Of a stretch of DNA of 11,600 bases, positions 1-5,015 are shown piece by piece. The notes beneath the pieces are model-generated. The model worked only from the letters and a program-made list of their open reading frames with translations. It was not told the DNA's origin and ran no database searches. Source of the DNA: Candidatus Peribacteraceae bacterium (lineage in GTDB: Bacteria; Patescibacteriota; Gracilibacteria; Peribacterales; Peribacteraceae); the NCBI GenBank assembly GCA_018062585.1, contig JAGORY010000033.1:1-11600 (forward strand). The letters are read 5' to 3'. The position numbers were made by a program, and so were the translations under genes. How positions within the stretch are numbered: position 1 is the stretch's first letter; every line of letters starts with the position of its first letter.

Positions 1-803
1 CCGTTGATCTCCTCCATGACGGATTGGATACGCACACCTTTCTGCCCGACGCATGCGCCGATGGGGTCGATACGAGGATCATTGGACTTCACTGCAACCT
101 TCGAGCGCATACCTGCGTCGCGAGCAATCGCCATGATGAGCACGTCGCCGTTTCGGATCTCGGGGATCTCGAGTTCGAGAAGTTTTTTCACAAGGCTCGC
201 GTGCGTGCGGCTGATGCGGAGCTGCGGACCCTTGCCCGTGAGCTCGACTTTGTCCAAGTACACGCGAATGCGCTTACCGGTGTAGTAGTGCTCGCCTGGG
301 ATCTGCTCTTTCCATGGGAGGGAGACGGTCATGCCTTCCACCTCGAGCGTGACCCAGTTCGGCTCGACTTTCGTCACAGTCGCCGTGAGGAGCTCGTTCT
401 CGCGGTCCTTAAACATCTCGAAGAGCGACTGTTTCTCAGACTCCTGCAGCTTCTGGATGATGACCTGCTTCGCGGACTGCGCGGCGATGCGTCCGTATCC
501 AACCGGTGTCACATCGATCTCGATCTCATCACCGACGTCGGCATCCGGCTTCACGCGGCGCGCGTCCTTCTGGCTGATCTCGAAGTTTTCATTGAGCACT
601 TCATCGACCACCTCCTTAATGAGAAGCACCGACGGCATGTCCTGATCCTCGCGGAGCACGACGCGTATTTCCTGTTCCTTGTTACCGTAGTCTTTGCGGT
701 ACGCAGTCGCGATCGCCTGACGGACGGCTTCAAGGACGTCGTCGGCTTTGACGTTACGTTCGGCACAGAGCTGGTTGATAGCGGCGATGAATGAGGCACG
801 CAT
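1..803 (-). CDS. nusA: Transcription termination/antitermination factor NusA, N-terminal 267 codons (cut by window edge)
   Basis: NusA binds RNA polymerase and nascent RNA and modulates pausing, termination and antitermination. The reverse-strand translation begins MRASFIAAINQLCAERN and stays open to the window edge. Residues 1 to about 130 match the NusA N-terminal RNA-polymerase-binding domain, including GRIAAQSAKQVIIQKL at 104-119, a block strongly conserved in the family. Residues about 135-200 form the S1 domain. The first KH domain starts near 205 and carries RIDPIGACVGQKGVRIQ, with its GxxG loop (GQKG) at 253-256. The rest of KH1 and all of KH2 lie outside the window. The ATG at 803-801 was chosen because it gives the family's usual N-terminus. 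No Shine-Dalgarno is visible; the bases before it on the coding strand are U-rich. In many bacteria nusA is followed by infB, which could lie beyond the edge. Confidence 0.97.
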   Translation of the reverse strand, partial: MRASFIAAINQLCAERNVKADDVLEAVRQAIATAYRKDYGNKEQEIRVVLREDQDMPSVLLIKEVVDEVLNENFEISQKDARRVKPDADVGDEIEIDVTPVGYGRIAAQSAKQVIIQKLQESEKQSLFEMFKDRENELLTATVTKVEPNWVTLEVEGMTVSLPWKEQIPGEHYYTGKRIRVYLDKVELTGKGPQLRISRTHASLVKKLLELEIPEIRNGDVLIMAIARDAGMRSKVAVKSNDPRIDPIGACVGQKGVRIQSVMEEIN

Positions 804-809
804 AGAACT

Positions 810-840
810 AAGTGAAAAATTGAAAATGAAAAGTGAAAAA
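810..840 (-). promoter_or_regulatory. U-rich 5' leader of nusA with a 10-bp direct repeat
   Basis: The plus-strand decamer aagtgaaaaa occurs at 810-819 and again at 831-840, with tgaaaatga-like sequence between. On the nusA coding strand this becomes a pyrimidine-rich, mostly U leader ending 7 bases before the ATG. There is no Shine-Dalgarno. U-rich leaders are known to help ribosomal protein S1 bind mRNA, so a role in nusA translation is possible. That is inference; it could equally be simple intergenic low-complexity sequence. Confidence 0.3.
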
Positions 841-869
841 CTATGTAGTTATCCTAGCGTGAAAGCGAC

Positions 870-890
870 CATCCCTATACAAATGGGATG
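870..890 (-). other. Short hairpin in the nusA leader region
   Basis: The arms catccc (870-875) and gggatg (885-890) can form a 6-bp stem around a 9-base loop. There is no U-tract directly after it on either strand, so it is not a convincing terminator. If the promoter at 920-949 is real, the hairpin lies in the nusA 5' leader. Confidence 0.3.
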
Positions 891-919
891 ATCAACCTAG
901 AATTAGATTCTGTTATGTC

Positions 920-949
920 ATCGTATCATGAAATCAGCCTGAGTGGCAA
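920..949 (-). promoter_or_regulatory. Candidate promoter for nusA
   Basis: On the minus strand a -35-like TTGCCA (949-944) is separated by 18 bases from a -10-like TACGAT (925-920). The -10 is preceded by TGA, giving an extended -10 of the form TGN-TACGAT. Initiation near 913 would give nusA a leader of about 110 bases, unlike the leaderless genes elsewhere in the window. The 191-bp spacer (804-994) is otherwise AT-rich, with a weak stem aataat/attatt at 955-971. I saw no small RNA gene in it. Confidence 0.4.
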
Positions 950-994
950 TGTGCAATAATTTTGTATTATTTTATAATAATATATCACCTACTC

Positions 995-1324
995 TCACTC
1001 GCTTCTCTCTTGCGTTCCCGTAGGAAGCTCTGAAACGTTAAGATTTTCCTGAGGTCTGCGATGGTTAACGCGTTCGACTACAGAGTCGGACTGATTGTCT
1101 GTAATAGCTCCCAACCCCCTTAAGCGCCGCAATACTGAAAGACCTGTTAGCAGAAGATCCAATGGGTGCTCAGGGGTTCCTAGATGATATTGATCCGTAA
1201 CATTTCTAACACGATCCAATATCTCGATGGGATCAGACTCTGGGGTAAGGCCATCGCTATTGTCGAGTACGAGTGAGTCAAAATCTGGCGAGGGTTCCGA
1301 CGAGGGGCTCGATGATAGAGGCAT
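995..1324 (-). CDS. Small hypothetical protein, 109 aa
   Basis: I do not recognise this protein. It starts MPLSSSPSSEPSPDFDSL, a Ser/Pro/Asp-rich, probably disordered stretch of about 30 residues. A segment with helical character follows (about 32-70, including PIEILDRVRNV and LDLLLTGLSVLRRLRGLG), then a polar tail ending GTQERSE. There is no signal peptide, no membrane segment and no cysteine. It lies between the glycosyltransferase (40 bp upstream) and nusA (191 bp downstream), all on the minus strand. An in-frame TAG 12 codons upstream limits any longer start. No Shine-Dalgarno is visible. It could be a lineage-specific gene or a chance open frame; amino-acid composition and gene spacing favour a real gene, weakly. 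Confidence 0.5.
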   Translation of the reverse strand: MPLSSSPSSEPSPDFDSLVLDNSDGLTPESDPIEILDRVRNVTDQYHLGTPEHPLDLLLTGLSVLRRLRGLGAITDNQSDSVVERVNHRRPQENLNVSELPTGTQERSE

Positions 1325-1364
1325 GGATATAGGGGGGTTATGTTGCTCATTTTTACACTATTAT

Positions 1365-2207
1365 TTAGTTACGCAACCCCCTCAAGAAAAACTTCCTGTG
1401 TCTGCCCGCCATCGTCGGAAGGAGCGCCGCGACTCTGTACCAGAATAATTTCCACCCCGTCGGAACTCGGTCAAATTCGGGGACTTTCTTCTGAATCTCC
1501 ACAGCCGAACGCCCCAGTGTTTCCATGCGCTTCAGTGAATCTTCCATTGTCATCCGGTGATGATGCAGCGCCTTCGCCTGCGGTTCGTAATACAGGCGTA
1601 CACCGGAGGACTGGAGCCGCATCCCCCACTCAATGTCCTCCCAACCATAGAGGTGGACATCTGTGCGGAACAGTCTTTTCTTGGCTTCAGAGAGCGGAAG
1701 GCTGATGTGACTGGTGTACGTGAAACGATGTTGGATATTTTCCGGAAGCAGCGTGTGCGAAAACGCGGAAATCTTTGGGTATCCGAACTGCCACCCGGAC
1801 GTTTCGAGCCACGTCATGACCGGCGTGATGCCGACTGAAGGATCCCATGTTGTGTGACCGAGAACGGCGACCGAGTGCGGCGTTGAATCATGGACCGCTA
1901 GGTGAATGGCGCACGCATTGGGCTCCAGAAAAATATCATCACCGATGAAGAGCACTGTTTTCGCGCTTGCGTGAGCCAATCCTTCGTTACGCGCACTTCC
2001 CTGCTGGCTCTTTTCGATCTCAAAAAACTTCACTGCCATGGGCCAAGTGGACTTCGCGAAAAGTGCGGCTGTCTTGTCGTCGTGGCCATCTGAAACAATG
2101 ATGACTTCGAGCTCACTCGCAACCGTCTGACGCTCAAGCCGCTTCAGACACTCGGCGAGAATGTCAGCTCGGCGGTGGGTGGGGATGATGACGGAGAGTT
2201 TCGCCAT
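1365..2207 (-). CDS. Family 2 (GT-A fold) glycosyltransferase, 280 aa
   Basis: The enzyme is predicted to transfer a sugar from a nucleotide-sugar donor onto a surface glycan or a lipid-linked acceptor. The N-terminus has the GT2 signature SVIIPTHRR (5-13), then a nucleotide-binding loop SDGHDD (39-44). GSARNEGLAHASAKTVLFIGDD (70-91) follows and contains the acidic, DxD-like metal-binding position (GDD, 89-91). The motif YGWEDIEWGMRL (187-198) holds the ED pair expected of the catalytic base region in GT2 enzymes. A histidine cluster HHH sits at 215-217. There is no transmembrane segment, but the C-terminus is basic and aromatic, so peripheral membrane contact is possible. Sugar and acceptor cannot be told from sequence. 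A Wzm/Wzt-like exporter lies in the same window, although about 8 kb away. Confidence 0.9.
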   Translation of the reverse strand: MAKLSVIIPTHRRADILAECLKRLERQTVASELEVIIVSDGHDDKTAALFAKSTWPMAVKFFEIEKSQQGSARNEGLAHASAKTVLFIGDDIFLEPNACAIHLAVHDSTPHSVAVLGHTTWDPSVGITPVMTWLETSGWQFGYPKISAFSHTLLPENIQHRFTYTSHISLPLSEAKKRLFRTDVHLYGWEDIEWGMRLQSSGVRLYYEPQAKALHHHRMTMEDSLKRMETLGRSAVEIQKKVPEFDRVPTGWKLFWYRVAALLPTMAGRHRKFFLRGLRN

Positions 2208-2219
2208 AGACAGACGTTA

Positions 2220-2225
2220 ATCATA
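2220..2225 (-). promoter_or_regulatory. Candidate -10 box of the glycosyltransferase gene
   Basis: TATGAT on the minus strand ends 12 bases before the ATG at 2207. This would give a leader of only about 5 bases. It lacks the TGN extension and a clear -35 box, so support is modest. Confidence 0.35.
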
Positions 2226-2238
2226 CCCTACCTGCCTT

Positions 2239-2265
2239 ACCTACCTCACCTACCTCACCTACCAT
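2239..2265. repeat. 9-bp tandem repeat (acctacctc) in a divergent promoter region
   Basis: Two perfect copies of acctacctc (2239-2247, 2248-2256) are followed by a third, partly matching copy acctaccat (2257-2265), and a degenerate cctacctgcc precedes them. The array fills most of the 64-bp gap between the divergent starts of the glycosyltransferase gene and tsaB. The third copy contains TACCAT (2260-2265), six bases before the tsaB ATG, which is in the position of a leaderless -10 box. Confidence 0.75.
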
Positions 2266-2271
2266 ACCGTC

Positions 2272-2862
2272 ATGCCTACTCTCTTTCTCGATTTCTGCAG
2301 TCACCGCAAACTTTTCGCGCTCGTCCGTGATGGACGCGTCGTGTCTGAAAGTGCACTTGTGGACCACACGGATGAATCTGCCGTCCTTCCAGCGATCGAG
2401 GCGCTGCTGCAGAAAGACGGGCGTACTTTTGCAGACATCGGACGCATCGCAGCAGTCACCGGCCCCGGCGGATTCATGAGTCAGCGGGTCGGACTCTCGG
2501 TTGCGAATGCACTGTCGTGGAGCCTGAAGATTCCGATCGCCGGACTACATCTTTCGGACCTGTATGCCGCGCGAATCTCGAGTGATGTCCTCTGGATTCA
2601 CTCGACGAAGAAGCAGCTTCTTTTTATCCGAGGTTTTGGGGTGCATGCAAAAACGTGGCCTGAGCCATTGCTGATCACTCTCGACGAACTGAAAGGCGTA
2701 ACAGGCACGTACGTCGGCGAAGTTCTTCCGGAACAAGCGGCAGTCCTGATAGCGACACCCCTCAAGACAATGAGGGAACTCACTGATGTGATCCCTGGAA
2801 TCGTAGAGAAAGCGACGTACGTCCATACTCCCCTGACGCCGTGGTACGGGCGGGAAGCGTAG
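2272..2862 (+). CDS. tsaB: tRNA threonylcarbamoyladenosine biosynthesis protein TsaB (YeaZ family)
   Basis: TsaB is the scaffold partner of TsaD in the complex that makes the universal t6A37 modification of ANN-decoding tRNAs in the cytoplasm. The 196-aa protein has the family's ASKHA-like N-terminus (FLDFCSHRKLFALVRDG, 5-21). It carries a variant of the signature GPGSFTGLRIG as TGPGGFMSQRVGLSVANALS (63-82). The C-terminal PWYGREA resembles the usual TsaB tail. Family members are usually about 200-240 aa, so this is near the short end but complete. The ATG directly follows the tandem-repeat spacer, with no Shine-Dalgarno. tsaD and tsaE are not in the window. Confidence 0.88.
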   Translation: MPTLFLDFCSHRKLFALVRDGRVVSESALVDHTDESAVLPAIEALLQKDGRTFADIGRIAAVTGPGGFMSQRVGLSVANALSWSLKIPIAGLHLSDLYAARISSDVLWIHSTKKQLLFIRGFGVHAKTWPEPLLITLDELKGVTGTYVGEVLPEQAAVLIATPLKTMRELTDVIPGIVEKATYVHTPLTPWYGREA

Positions 2863-2931
2863 GCGTTTCGATGATTCTTCATGAATCTTGAAAATTTGAA
2901 GTATAGGTGATCGATAGTACACCCTTTGTTA

Positions 2932-2958
2932 GGGGTAGGTGGGGGTTTGGGTGCAGGG
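2932..2958 (+). other. Putative G-quadruplex motif upstream of the HEPN promoter
   Basis: Four G-tracts of at least three bases lie close together: gggg (2932-2935), ggggg (2941-2945), ggg (2949-2951) and ggg (2956-2958), with loops of 5, 3 and 4 bases. This meets the usual G3+N1-7 pattern. It ends 18 bases before the TATACT box at 2977. The overlapping repeat copy at 4885-4910 has only three such tracts. Confidence 0.45.
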
Positions 2959-2960
2959 CT
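2935..2960 (+). repeat. 26-bp G-rich dispersed repeat, copy 1
   Basis: The sequence gtaggtgggggtttgggtg followed by cagggct matches 4885-4910 at 25 of 26 positions (c versus t at 2954/4904). Flanks do not match, so the repeat boundary is sharp. This copy is intergenic, and an in-frame TAG at 2904-2906 argues against it being coding. Confidence 0.85.
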
Positions 2961-2973
2961 AAGAGGCGGGGTA

Positions 2974-2982
2974 TGTTATACT
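2974..2982 (+). promoter_or_regulatory. Extended -10 promoter (TGT-TATACT) of the HEPN/MNT pair
   Basis: TGT-TATACT is followed by only 7 bases before the ATG at 2990, so transcription should start at or beside the start codon, giving a leaderless mRNA. No good -35 box is visible; extended -10 promoters can work without one. Confidence 0.65.
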
Positions 2983-2989
2983 TTCATGT

Positions 2990-3367
2990 ATGACGGAGTC
3001 CGATATTGTCGCCCATTGGCGTAAGGGTGCAAAAGATGCTCTGCGAGTAGCAACGCTTTCATATGAAGATGGTAAATACGAATTAGCATTGTTCCATTGT
3101 CATTTGGCAGTGGAAAAGGCTTTAAAAGCCGCGATTATGGAAAAAACAAAAAAACCACATCCTAAAATTCATGAACTGTTCAAGCTCGCAATGATCCTCC
3201 AAGAAGAATGGAGTACAGAGGATCGGCAATTGTTGGATGTCCTGTCTGACTTTGCAGTATCCGCACGATACGATGATCCTGCGTGGGCGGAGCATTTTGC
3301 AACCGCAGAAAATACAATGTTGTGGATATCGAAATCACAAAGTTTTCTTGCCACCCTTCTCCCATGA
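2990..3367 (+). CDS. HEPN domain protein, partner of an MNT nucleotidyltransferase
   Basis: The 125-aa all-alpha protein matches the HEPN family in the hallmark helix FHCHLAVEKALKAAIM (35-50), the following HPKIHELFKLA (57-67) and the later SARYDDP (91-97). HEPN proteins paired with MNT nucleotidyltransferases form type VII toxin-antitoxin modules in several bacteria, where the HEPN partner is an RNase silenced by AMPylation. Here the RNase motif Rx4-6H is not evident: R93 is followed by H102 with eight residues between, and no other Arg/His pair fits. Toxicity is therefore uncertain, and a substrate-binding or non-catalytic role is possible. The gene ends with ATGA, overlapping the next gene by four bases. 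Base composition is more AT-rich than in secA or nusA, consistent with a transferred accessory module. Confidence 0.85.
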   Translation: MTESDIVAHWRKGAKDALRVATLSYEDGKYELALFHCHLAVEKALKAAIMEKTKKPHPKIHELFKLAMILQEEWSTEDRQLLDVLSDFAVSARYDDPAWAEHFATAENTMLWISKSQSFLATLLP

Positions 3368-3678
3368 GAAAAATAAGCGCACTGTCCATCACCAAGCGAT
3401 ATCTCGATGCCCTTGCTAAAGAAGGACTACCTGTACAGAAGGTATATCTCTACGGTTCATATGCGAGTGACACTGCCCATGAAGACAGCGACATTGATAT
3501 TGCGGTTGTTTGTGTGCCATTCAAGGGCACGCGTCACGAAGAAAATATGGAACTTCGTCGTATTCGCAGGGATATCGACCCCAATATTTCACCGTACTGT
3601 TTTCATGCGGATGATTTCAACAATGATTTCTTTGCACTGCCGCATGAAGTAATACGTCATGGCATAGAAGTGTCATAA
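3364..3678 (+). CDS. MNT-type minimal nucleotidyltransferase
   Basis: This 104-aa protein belongs to the Pol-beta-like minimal nucleotidyltransferases. YLYGSYASDTAHEDSDIDIAVV (28-49) contains the signature GS (31-32), ten residues, then DxD (D43, D45). D70 or D72 in RRDIDPNISP is a candidate third metal-binding acid. In characterised MntA/HepT pairs the MNT protein transfers AMP to the HEPN partner and neutralises it; the same role here is inference from the pairing. The ATG at 3364 was chosen over in-frame upstream sites because it gives the tight ATGA overlap with the HEPN gene and a family-typical N-terminus. Translation is probably coupled, since there is no Shine-Dalgarno. Palindromic repeats begin 30 bp after its stop. 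Confidence 0.87.
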   Translation: MRKISALSITKRYLDALAKEGLPVQKVYLYGSYASDTAHEDSDIDIAVVCVPFKGTRHEENMELRRIRRDIDPNISPYCFHADDFNNDFFALPHEVIRHGIEVS

Positions 3679-3708
3679 GCCGTTCATATTACGAATATTT
3701 CAGGAAAA

Positions 3709-3736
3709 GTAGAGACGCAAAATTTTGCGTCTCTAC
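3709..3736. repeat. Perfect 28-bp palindrome with GTAGAGACG arms
   Basis: The half-site gtagagacgcaaaa (3709-3722) is followed immediately by its exact reverse complement (3723-3736). It lies 30 bp after the MNT stop. As RNA it would form a long stem, and it could act as a transcription terminator or RNA 3' stabiliser. Palindromes with these arms are, as I recall, common dispersed repeats in some bacterial genomes. Confidence 0.9.
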
Positions 3737-3761
3737 AAACCTTGATCGAGCATTTGCAGCG

Positions 3762-3827
3762 GTAGAGACGGCCCGTTGGGGCGTCTCGGTGGTTCTATTA
3801 TGAGACGTGCGCGCCGCACGTCTCTAC
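3762..3827. repeat. Composite double-hairpin repeat with GTAGAGACG/CGTCTCTAC ends
   Basis: The 66-bp element begins gtagagacg (3762-3770) and ends with its reverse complement cgtctctac (3819-3827). Inside are two hairpins. The first pairs gagacg (3765-3770) with cgtctc (3782-3787), plus a ccc/ggg inner stem. The second pairs gagacgtgc (3802-3810) with gcacgtctc (3816-3824) around gcgcc. A 14-bp spacer separates them. The paired layout resembles BIME/REP-type elements. No target-site duplication is visible. Confidence 0.85.
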
Positions 3828-3872
3828 TTCTGTGCCTGCATTCCAAATACTCTACCCCCCCCGCAATTTCTT

Positions 3873-3881
3873 TGCTATACT
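3873..3881 (+). promoter_or_regulatory. Extended -10 promoter (TGC-TATACT) of the secreted protein gene
   Basis: TGC-TATACT ends 9 bases before the ATG at 3891. The short distance predicts a leaderless or nearly leaderless mRNA. No convincing -35 box lies upstream; that position falls in a C-rich tract. Confidence 0.65.
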
Positions 3882-3890
3882 CAGAGCCAT

Positions 3891-4931
3891 ATGAAAAATA
3901 TTTCCTTTCTTTTTCTTTTCGTTTTCTTGTTTGGAGTTTCTGTAACGCCTGCGTTTGCGGCGAGTAGTGGAGCGAGGAGTGCGGGCACGGGTGCGAATGA
4001 TGCAACTGTTGGGACGCAAGCGTGGACTACCCCAACAAAGATAGATGCCAATGATGGCACGCATGCACTTGCAACAGAGATAACCTCCAATCTTATAAGT
4101 CAATATTTGAAAGCGACAAACTTTGGCTTTAGCATTCCAGATGGAGCACAAATAGATGGAATTATCGCAAATGTGGAACGCATACAATGTAGTGATAGAG
4201 GAGCCATGGTTGATAGTACAGTAAAGCTTGTAAAATCAGGCAGTATCAGTGGTGACAATAAAGCAGATACTGTAACACAGTGGTCTACTGCTGATAAGCA
4301 ATATGGTGGAAGTACAGACTTGTGGGGAAATACGTGGACTGCAGCAGATATTAATAGTACAAATTTTGGCATTGCTATCTCTGGTAGTTGGACATATTCA
4401 GAGGTTCCTCTTACTGGTTGTGCTCAGGGATTTACTGACGTTGCTGCACCATGGTACGGCATCGACTACATCACCATCACCGTCCATTACACCGAAGCTG
4501 CTGCAGCAACATCGTCTGGCGGTGGCGGAAATGCGACATGGCTCATCCAACTGCGGCAGCAGAATGGACTAAATGCTCAGGGCAATCCTCTCTCGTCTTC
4601 CTCGTCATCCTCTACTTCATCTGTTTCGATAGAAGTGCCTGTGGAGACAGTGACGGCAACGGATACAACAGAAGGCACCGCGTCTTCTGCGTCATCATCG
4701 TCCTCGTCTGTCAGCACAGCACAAGCCGTGGAGTGGCATTGGTTTTCTGATACTGATCAGACACCTGAACCATGGGTAGAAAGCTTCCGTCTTCGGGTCT
4801 GTGATCGGATCGAAGGTTGGTTTAAAACCAAGCCATCGTCGGTACTTGCCTCCGTTCTTCCTCGTCTGAATGATCGACTGAAGAGTAGGTGGGGGTTTGG
4901 GTGTAGGGCTCCGACATCTGAAGGGATATAA
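3891..4931 (+). CDS. Secreted surface protein with a predicted beta-rich domain and Ser-rich linkers, 346 aa
   Basis: The N-terminus is a clear Sec signal peptide: MKN, a Phe/Leu-rich core (residues 4-19) and the cleavage motif AFA before A24. The mature protein starts with a domain of about 190 residues rich in alternating beta-type segments, including FGFSIPDGAQIDGIIANVER, TVKLVKSG, YGGSTDLWGNTWTAADINSTNFGIAIS and YGIDYITITVHYTE. Similar sequences occur in extracellular proteins of environmental bacteria as I recall them, but I cannot name a family. Gly- and Ser-rich linkers follow, separated by a Val/Thr-rich stretch. The tail of about 65 residues has several Trp, two Cys and a basic segment, and its last codons lie in the 26-bp repeat. 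The ATG at 3891 is preferred over in-frame upstream sites because it gives the signal peptide and follows an extended -10 box. The function is unknown; export by the adjacent SecA is likely. Confidence 0.8.
   Translation: MKNISFLFLFVFLFGVSVTPAFAASSGARSAGTGANDATVGTQAWTTPTKIDANDGTHALATEITSNLISQYLKATNFGFSIPDGAQIDGIIANVERIQCSDRGAMVDSTVKLVKSGSISGDNKADTVTQWSTADKQYGGSTDLWGNTWTAADINSTNFGIAISGSWTYSEVPLTGCAQGFTDVAAPWYGIDYITITVHYTEAAAATSSGGGGNATWLIQLRQQNGLNAQGNPLSSSSSSSTSSVSIEVPVETVTATDTTEGTASSASSSSSSVSTAQAVEWHWFSDTDQTPEPWVESFRLRVCDRIEGWFKTKPSSVLASVLPRLNDRLKSRWGFGCRAPTSEGI
4885..4910 (+). repeat. 26-bp G-rich dispersed repeat, copy 2, inside a coding region
   Basis: This copy matches 2935-2960 except at one position (t4904 versus c2954). 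It is read as part of the C-terminal tail of the secreted protein, contributing RWGFGCRA. It ends 92 bases before the secA -10 box. Confidence 0.85.
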
Positions 4932-4998
4932 CGAAAGATCAATCGAATAGTAGAACTAAGACACTCTACATGGGATATCAGTGTGTCCTGGAGTGTTC

Positions 4999-5007
4999 TG
5001 GTATACT
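4999..5007 (+). promoter_or_regulatory. Extended -10 promoter (TGG-TATACT) of secA
   Basis: TGG-TATACT ends 8 bases before the ATG at 5016, matching the spacing at 2990 and 3891. Its position argues that the in-frame GTG at 4983 is not the start, because that codon would lie upstream of transcription initiation. Confidence 0.65.
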
Positions 5008-5015
5008 CTTTGCCC

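Noticed and set aside
24..794. 256-codon plus-strand open frame opposite nusA
   Set aside because: It is the antisense shadow of nusA, whose reverse-strand translation matches the family residue by residue.
2239..2265. CRISPR-like short repeats
   Set aside because: The units are 9 bp with no spacers; it is a simple tandem repeat.
2872..2886. gattc/gaatc hairpin after tsaB as a terminator
   Set aside because: A 5-bp AT-rich stem with no T-tract is too weak to call.
3807..3890. Upstream in-frame start for the secreted protein
   Set aside because: It would put 28 residues in front of a perfect signal peptide and cross both the palindromic repeat and the promoter.
4983..5015. GTG start extending SecA by 11 residues
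   Set aside because: The extension would contain the TATACT promoter, and SecA proteins normally begin close to the MSVIDTLNKLLGD-like helix.
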